This document shows positions 6,450 through 9,920 of a DNA stretch of 9,920 bases, one piece after another. The position numbers were made by a program, and so were the translations under genes. The DNA is from Chloroflexota bacterium (lineage in GTDB: Bacteria; Chloroflexota; Dehalococcoidia; Lucifugimonadales; Lucifugimonadaceae). The notes under the pieces were generated by a model that was not told the origin of the DNA, did no database searches, and saw nothing but the letters and a program-made list of their open reading frames with translations. Location of the stretch: positions 1 to 9,920 of the forward strand of contig VXTA01000092.1 in assembly GCA_009837685.1 (NCBI GenBank). Reading direction: 5' to 3'. How positions within the stretch are numbered: the first letter of the stretch is position 1; each line of letters opens with the position of its first letter.

Positions 6450-6536
6450 GTTTGCCTCTTTTTGCGCCGATCATTAAGCCGGAAGGAGTGTGGGGCAACT
6501 CTTCGTTTAGGGAGTATCGTACCTGCTTCTAGAAGT
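6450..6536. promoter_or_regulatory. 87-bp spacer between the tandem amidases
   Basis: No clear promoter or terminator was found. The octamer ATCGGCGC occurs just before the start of copy 1 and also just before copy 2, so the duplicated unit probably included the upstream edge. CTTCTAGAAG near 6527-6536 is a 10-bp palindrome just after the stop of copy 2. Copy 1 may need only the upstream promoter. Confidence 0.4.
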
Positions 6537-7970
6537 TCACGACACCGGCGGTCGGTGGTGCGCCCAAGGCCGGGCTCTTTCGAATGCAGCAGATGCTGCG
6601 AAGACCGTCTCTTCGTCACCCGGTTTGCCGATGATTTGTAGGCCGATGGGCATTCCATCGGAGTCGAAGCCACATGGAATGCTGGCGGCTGTGAAGCCGA
6701 TGGTGTTGATCGGATGTGTATGCGGTAGGAAACCCCAGAACGGAACCGTTGTCGGTTCCTGGCCGCCGATCTCTCCTGGATACTGTTCGTTCGGGAATGC
6801 GGTAGTGGCCATCGTAGGTGAAAGCAGCAAGTCGAAATTGTCGAATTGGGCCCAGAACTGATCAATCATGCGGTCTCGCTCCGCCAAAGCGCGCGCGTAG
6901 TCGACGGCAGTCAACTTCGATCCTCTGTCCAATGACCAGCGGATGTACCAGGTGAGCTGGTCTTCATAGTCCTCCAGCAGGTGTCCGTACGCCGCGACTG
7001 CGTTCAATGCGAAGAAGCTGATCCAGGTTTCGAACGGGGAATCTAGAGCGAGATCAGATTCATCGACCATGCCTCCCAGTTCTTCGAAAACTTGGGCACC
7101 AGCTTCGGCAGATTGAGCGACCTCTGAATCCACAGCTGCGTAACCGAATCCGAGACTCCAACCAATCCTCAATCCGGCGACGTCTCGTTCTAGGGTAGCC
7201 ATGAAGTCAGGTACCGGTGCTCGCATCGATCCGATGTCGAGAGGATCGTAGCCCGACATGACTTGAAGCAGCATCGCGGAATCTGCGACGGTTCGCGATA
7301 GCGGTCCCTGTTGGGCCAACAGATTGACCGTGGGTGTCCCGTCTACGCCTGGATAGCTGGATACACGACCTTGCGTCGGTTTGATCCCGTAGGTTCCGCA
7401 GAAACTCGCTGGAATTCGAATTGATCCTCCGCCGTCTCCTCCTGTCGCCACTGAGCATAGACCAGCAGCAACGGCCGCCGCGGCCCCACCGCTCGATCCG
7501 CCGGAGGTCCGTTCAGGATTCCACGGGTTCCAGCAGGATTTGCCGAGTCTATTCTCGGTAGCTCCGAGGTGTCCGAACTCGGGAGAGTTTGTCTTCCCGA
7601 GCATGACGGCGCCTGCGTCCAAGATGCGCTGAACGCTCGTGCCGTTGGCATCGGGAACTCGATCTTTGTACGCCAGTGAGCCGCCGGTGGTTCGGACGCC
7701 TTTCGTCATCTGGAGGTCTTTGAGTGATATGGGCAATCCATGGAGCGGTCCGAGATTTTCGCCGCGCGCGGTCGCTTCATCAGCCTTCGCCGCTTGTTCA
7801 AGCGCGAGTTCGGGCGTAACGGTCAGATATGCATTTAGCTGCGGATCGATTTCTTCGATGCGCGCGAGGTAAAGCTCGGTAAGTTCCGTAGACGAGACCT
7901 CGCCATTAGAGATCAGAGTCAATAGCTCCGTTGCAGGAGTAAAAGCGAGATTTGCGTCTGATGCTGACAT
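6537..7970 (-). CDS. Amidase signature-family amidase, copy 2
   Basis: A 477-residue paralogue of the next gene with the same catalytic residues at the same positions: Lys84 (GLPISLKDL), Ser159 (TSGGSSGG) and Ser183 (GGSIRIP). The C-terminal LLLSPTMATTAFPNEQYPG and IGFTAASIPCGFDSDGMP segments are shared with copy 1 in nearly the same form. It is three residues longer; the extra residues lie around 330-340 (LLEDYEDQ) and near 403. No strong SD precedes ATG 7970. It lies 39 nt after the GGT-like gene and is probably co-transcribed with it. Function: hydrolysis of an unknown amide. Keeping both copies intact with all catalytic residues suggests different substrates or a dosage need; this is inference. 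Confidence 0.92.
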   Translation of the reverse strand: MSASDANLAFTPATELLTLISNGEVSSTELTELYLARIEEIDPQLNAYLTVTPELALEQAAKADEATARGENLGPLHGLPISLKDLQMTKGVRTTGGSLAYKDRVPDANGTSVQRILDAGAVMLGKTNSPEFGHLGATENRLGKSCWNPWNPERTSGGSSGGAAAAVAAGLCSVATGGDGGGSIRIPASFCGTYGIKPTQGRVSSYPGVDGTPTVNLLAQQGPLSRTVADSAMLLQVMSGYDPLDIGSMRAPVPDFMATLERDVAGLRIGWSLGFGYAAVDSEVAQSAEAGAQVFEELGGMVDESDLALDSPFETWISFFALNAVAAYGHLLEDYEDQLTWYIRWSLDRGSKLTAVDYARALAERDRMIDQFWAQFDNFDLLLSPTMATTAFPNEQYPGEIGGQEPTTVPFWGFLPHTHPINTIGFTAASIPCGFDSDGMPIGLQIIGKPGDEETVFAASAAFERARPWAHHRPPVS

Positions 7971-8009
7971 TTTGGCGCCGATGCGTCGCGCTCGGTACTA
8001 ACAGCTCTA

Positions 8010-9758
8010 CTACCGGCCGATGGCGTAGCTGTCGCGGCGCGGGTCTGCACCGCCCGACAGCACGCCGGATCCCTGATCGACCATGATCGCGGTCATTGCG
8101 CCACCTGTCGGTGTCCAGTCGTCGAGCACGTGGACATCGTGACCCATGCCGACTAGCTCCGCGGCTGTCGTAGCGTCGATGCGACCCTCGAGGTCCAACC
8201 TGCCCGGAAAGTAAGTGTGCGGCCAGAAGGAGTTCGGGAAGTTCCACGTGGCGAAGCGTGGCTCTTCGATTGCTTTCTGCGGGTTCATACCGTGAACCGC
8301 GACGTTGAGGAAGAGCTGGACCATGGACGTGCATTGGGTGTCGCCGCCGGGGGTGCCGAACGGCATTAGAAGTTTTTCGTTCTTGAATGCGATGGCAGGG
8401 TTCGGAGTGAGTCGTGGACGTTTCCACGGTTGCAGGCTCGATGGATGTTCTGGGTCGAGCCATGTCTGGGAACCTCGTGACGACATCTGGATTCCGAGAC
8501 CCGGAACGATAGGACTCGGTGCGAGTGGATCGCTGGGCGTCGCCGAGAATGCGTTGCCCCACTGGTCGACCGCGCACACGTAGCTCGTGTCCTGCATCCT
8601 TTCGCCAGCCGCTCCTGCCATTGCAACAGCTGGCGCGCCGTTGCGCGATACGCCTTGGTAAGGCCACGGGTTGCCGGGCTCCGGCATCTCGGGAAACGCG
8701 TCTGCCATGTCTATGTCAGCGCGTCTAGACCGGGTATAGCCTTTCGACAATAACCCTTTCATTGGTACGTCAACGAGATCAGGGTCTCCGTAGTATGCGT
8801 GGCGGTCTGCGTATGCGAGGTCGAGAGCCTGCGACACCAGATGGATGTACTCAGTCGAGTTGTGCCCCATCGCCGCCAGATCGTCATCTTCCAGCATCTG
8901 GAGCGTCTGTGCCACCACCGGACCTTGGCACCAAGCGTCACAGGTGTAGACCGTGTACTCCCGGAACTGTCCCGAGACTGGAGGTTCGATCTTGACCGAG
9001 AATTCTGCCAAGTCTTCCATCGTGATCCAGCCGCCCTCGCTGTCAGAGAATGCGATCATCTCTTCGGCGATGTCGCCCCGGTAGAACCGATCGCGCGCCG
9101 CCTTTAATGCCGCTTCTCTACCCAGATGCGACGCGCCCTGCTCTGCTTCGATCAACCGTCTGAATGTGCGTGCCAAGTCCGCCTGCACCAAGATTTCGCC
9201 GACACGCGGCGGCCTTCCGTTAGGCATGTAAATCTCGCGGGTCGAGGGCCACGTCGCTGCTCCGCCCTCGGGGTCGTCCTCGTTTGACTGTAAGCCTTCG
9301 CAGAGATAAGCGGAGACGGGGAAGCCGTTTTCTGCAAGCTCTAGAGCCGGTGTGACAACCTGCTCGAAAGTCATCGTGCCGTACTGGGCGATGGCCGTCA
9401 GCCACGCATCAGGTGCGGCGGGCACAACTGTTCGCAGAACTCCGATTGGGATCTGACCGCCGTGGTGCTCGTTGAAGTATTCGATGTTTGCGGCTCGGGG
9501 CCAGCGACCGAGTCCGCTGATTGTTATGACTTCGTCGGACACGGCATCGTAGATAGCGATGGGTGCGACGCCACCGAAATTCGTGGCGCTCGGCAGGGTT
9601 ACGTTGATGGCGATTCCGGCGGCCACACCCGCGTCGATGGCGTTGCCACCTTCTTCGAATATCCGATATCCTGCGGCTGCGGCGAGGTAGTGGCCCGCAG
9701 AGACCATGTGCGAAGTGCCCATGATGGGCGGTCGGTATGTGTTCATTCTTCCGGGCAT
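8010..9758 (-). CDS. Gamma-glutamyltransferase-like Ntn hydrolase (cytoplasmic)
   Basis: A 582-residue proenzyme of full family length. The nucleophile is probably Thr391 in QDTSYVCAVD followed by QWGNAFS, equivalent to the Thr of TTHYSVVDxxGNAV in classical enzymes. Autocleavage before Thr391 would give subunits of about 390 and 192 residues. FGGVAP (62-66 region), GTPGGD (468-473, the oxyanion/binding loop) and the terminal DPRRDSYAIG are all family marks. The N-terminus has no signal peptide, unlike periplasmic GGTs, so it acts in the cytosol. Such forms include oxamate amidohydrolase HpxW-like and cephalosporin-acylase-like members, so the true substrate may not be a gamma-glutamyl compound. 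GGAGG at about 9764-9768 supports ATG 9758. It is the first gene of the amidase cluster. Confidence 0.9.
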   Translation of the reverse strand: MPGRMNTYRPPIMGTSHMVSAGHYLAAAAGYRIFEEGGNAIDAGVAAGIAINVTLPSATNFGGVAPIAIYDAVSDEVITISGLGRWPRAANIEYFNEHHGGQIPIGVLRTVVPAAPDAWLTAIAQYGTMTFEQVVTPALELAENGFPVSAYLCEGLQSNEDDPEGGAATWPSTREIYMPNGRPPRVGEILVQADLARTFRRLIEAEQGASHLGREAALKAARDRFYRGDIAEEMIAFSDSEGGWITMEDLAEFSVKIEPPVSGQFREYTVYTCDAWCQGPVVAQTLQMLEDDDLAAMGHNSTEYIHLVSQALDLAYADRHAYYGDPDLVDVPMKGLLSKGYTRSRRADIDMADAFPEMPEPGNPWPYQGVSRNGAPAVAMAGAAGERMQDTSYVCAVDQWGNAFSATPSDPLAPSPIVPGLGIQMSSRGSQTWLDPEHPSSLQPWKRPRLTPNPAIAFKNEKLLMPFGTPGGDTQCTSMVQLFLNVAVHGMNPQKAIEEPRFATWNFPNSFWPHTYFPGRLDLEGRIDATTAAELVGMGHDVHVLDDWTPTGGAMTAIMVDQGSGVLSGGADPRRDSYAIGR

Positions 9759-9773
9759 CCCAGTTCCTCCACA

Positions 9774-9847
9774 CGGTTATAGGTTTTCAGATGTGCGCCA
9801 TCGCAGGCGGTTACCGCGCGAATTATACGCCGCAATACGACGGTTAC
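9774..9847 (+). repeat. Three CGGTTA(C/T) motifs at 33-34-bp intervals
   Basis: CGGTTAT at 9774-9780, CGGTTAC at 9808-9814 and CGGTTAC at 9841-9847 start 34 and 33 bp apart, about three helical turns each, so they would lie on one face of the DNA. The outer two extend to CGGTTAYAGG. They flank the putative -10 box of the GGT-like gene. A regulator-binding array is inferred; a seven-base motif could recur by chance. Confidence 0.4.
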
Positions 9848-9849
9848 AG
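9822..9849 (-). promoter_or_regulatory. Candidate promoter of the GGT-amidase-GNAT cluster
   Basis: On the minus strand a perfect TATAAT (9827 down to 9822) lies 16 bp after CTGTAA (9849-9844), a poor -35 matching three of six consensus bases. Transcription would begin near 9815, giving a leader of about 57 nt. A weak -35 is consistent with activator dependence and the nearby repeated motifs. Confidence 0.45.
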
Positions 9850-9884
9850 GGTTTCGCGAGACGGTAAGAATAGAATGGTTGCCC

Positions 9885-9920
9885 GTGCCTTCCAGCAAAC
9901 CAGAAGCCGTTGTCATCATT
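9885..9920 (+). CDS. Possible start of a divergent gene, cut by the right edge
   Basis: From GTG 9885 the open frame reads VPSSKPEAVVII to the edge, which resembles the first beta strand of a Rossmann-type NAD or FAD protein. TTG at 9879 is an in-frame alternative. No SD is seen, but TAGAAT at 9871-9876 lies just upstream, as expected for a leaderless message. Only 12 codons are visible, so this is tentative. Confidence 0.3.
   Translation, partial: MPSSKPEAVVII

Noticed and set aside
5025..7970. GatA subunit of a tRNA amidotransferase
   Set aside because: No gatB or gatC neighbour is visible, two copies are present, and the context is a catabolic hydrolase cluster; general amidases fit better.
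1..9920. CRISPR array, toxin-antitoxin pair, prophage or transposase
   Set aside because: No evenly spaced long direct repeats, no paired small genes with such domains and no integrase or transposase motifs were seen.

Overview
The window is about 9.9 kb of moderately GC-rich (high 50s percent by eye) bacterial chromosome carrying ordinary catabolic and housekeeping-type enzymes. It shows no plasmid, phage or transposase genes and no stable RNA. Gene content (paralogous amidases, a gamma-glutamyltransferase-like Ntn hydrolase, GNAT acetyltransferases, Nudix and HAD hydrolases), a TTG and a GTG start, and short dispersed repeats would suit an environmental heterotroph. A Chloroflexota (SAR202-like) source is my guess from gene style only, with low confidence; nothing here fixes the taxon.

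Left part (1-1110): a minus-strand alpha/beta hydrolase runs off the left edge and is divergent from a plus-strand HAD phosphatase (1111-1794). An apparently gene-free stretch (1795-2193) follows and ends in a near-consensus sigma-70 promoter driving a 68-residue, very basic GIY-YIG-like protein (2194-2400). The stretch 2401-2905 is a gene graveyard: an N-terminal histidine-phosphatase remnant (minus) lies beside a C-terminal HAD remnant (plus) that matches the end of the intact HAD gene. Palindromic repeats of the ATTCCC-N8-GGGAAT type and other inverted repeats surround them.

Centre (2906-4021): a plus-strand pair of a GNAT acetyltransferase and a Nudix hydrolase, 12 nt apart. It converges on, and overlaps by 26 nt, the minus-strand cluster to its right.

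Right part (9758 down to 3996): a probable minus-strand operon of a cytoplasmic gamma-glutamyltransferase-like Ntn hydrolase, amidase copy 2, amidase copy 1 and a long GNAT protein. Gaps are 39, 87 and 0 nt. The two amidases are a tandem duplication. The GNAT gene holds an in-frame, hairpin-forming, repeat-like insert of about 63 bp. A divergent gene may begin at the right edge; the shared upstream region has a TATAAT box and three CGGTTA(C/T) motifs spaced 33-34 bp. The GGT-like enzyme and both amidases cleave amide or peptide-type bonds, so the cluster probably serves scavenging of amidated or gamma-glutamyl-like compounds. The substrate cannot be read from the sequence.
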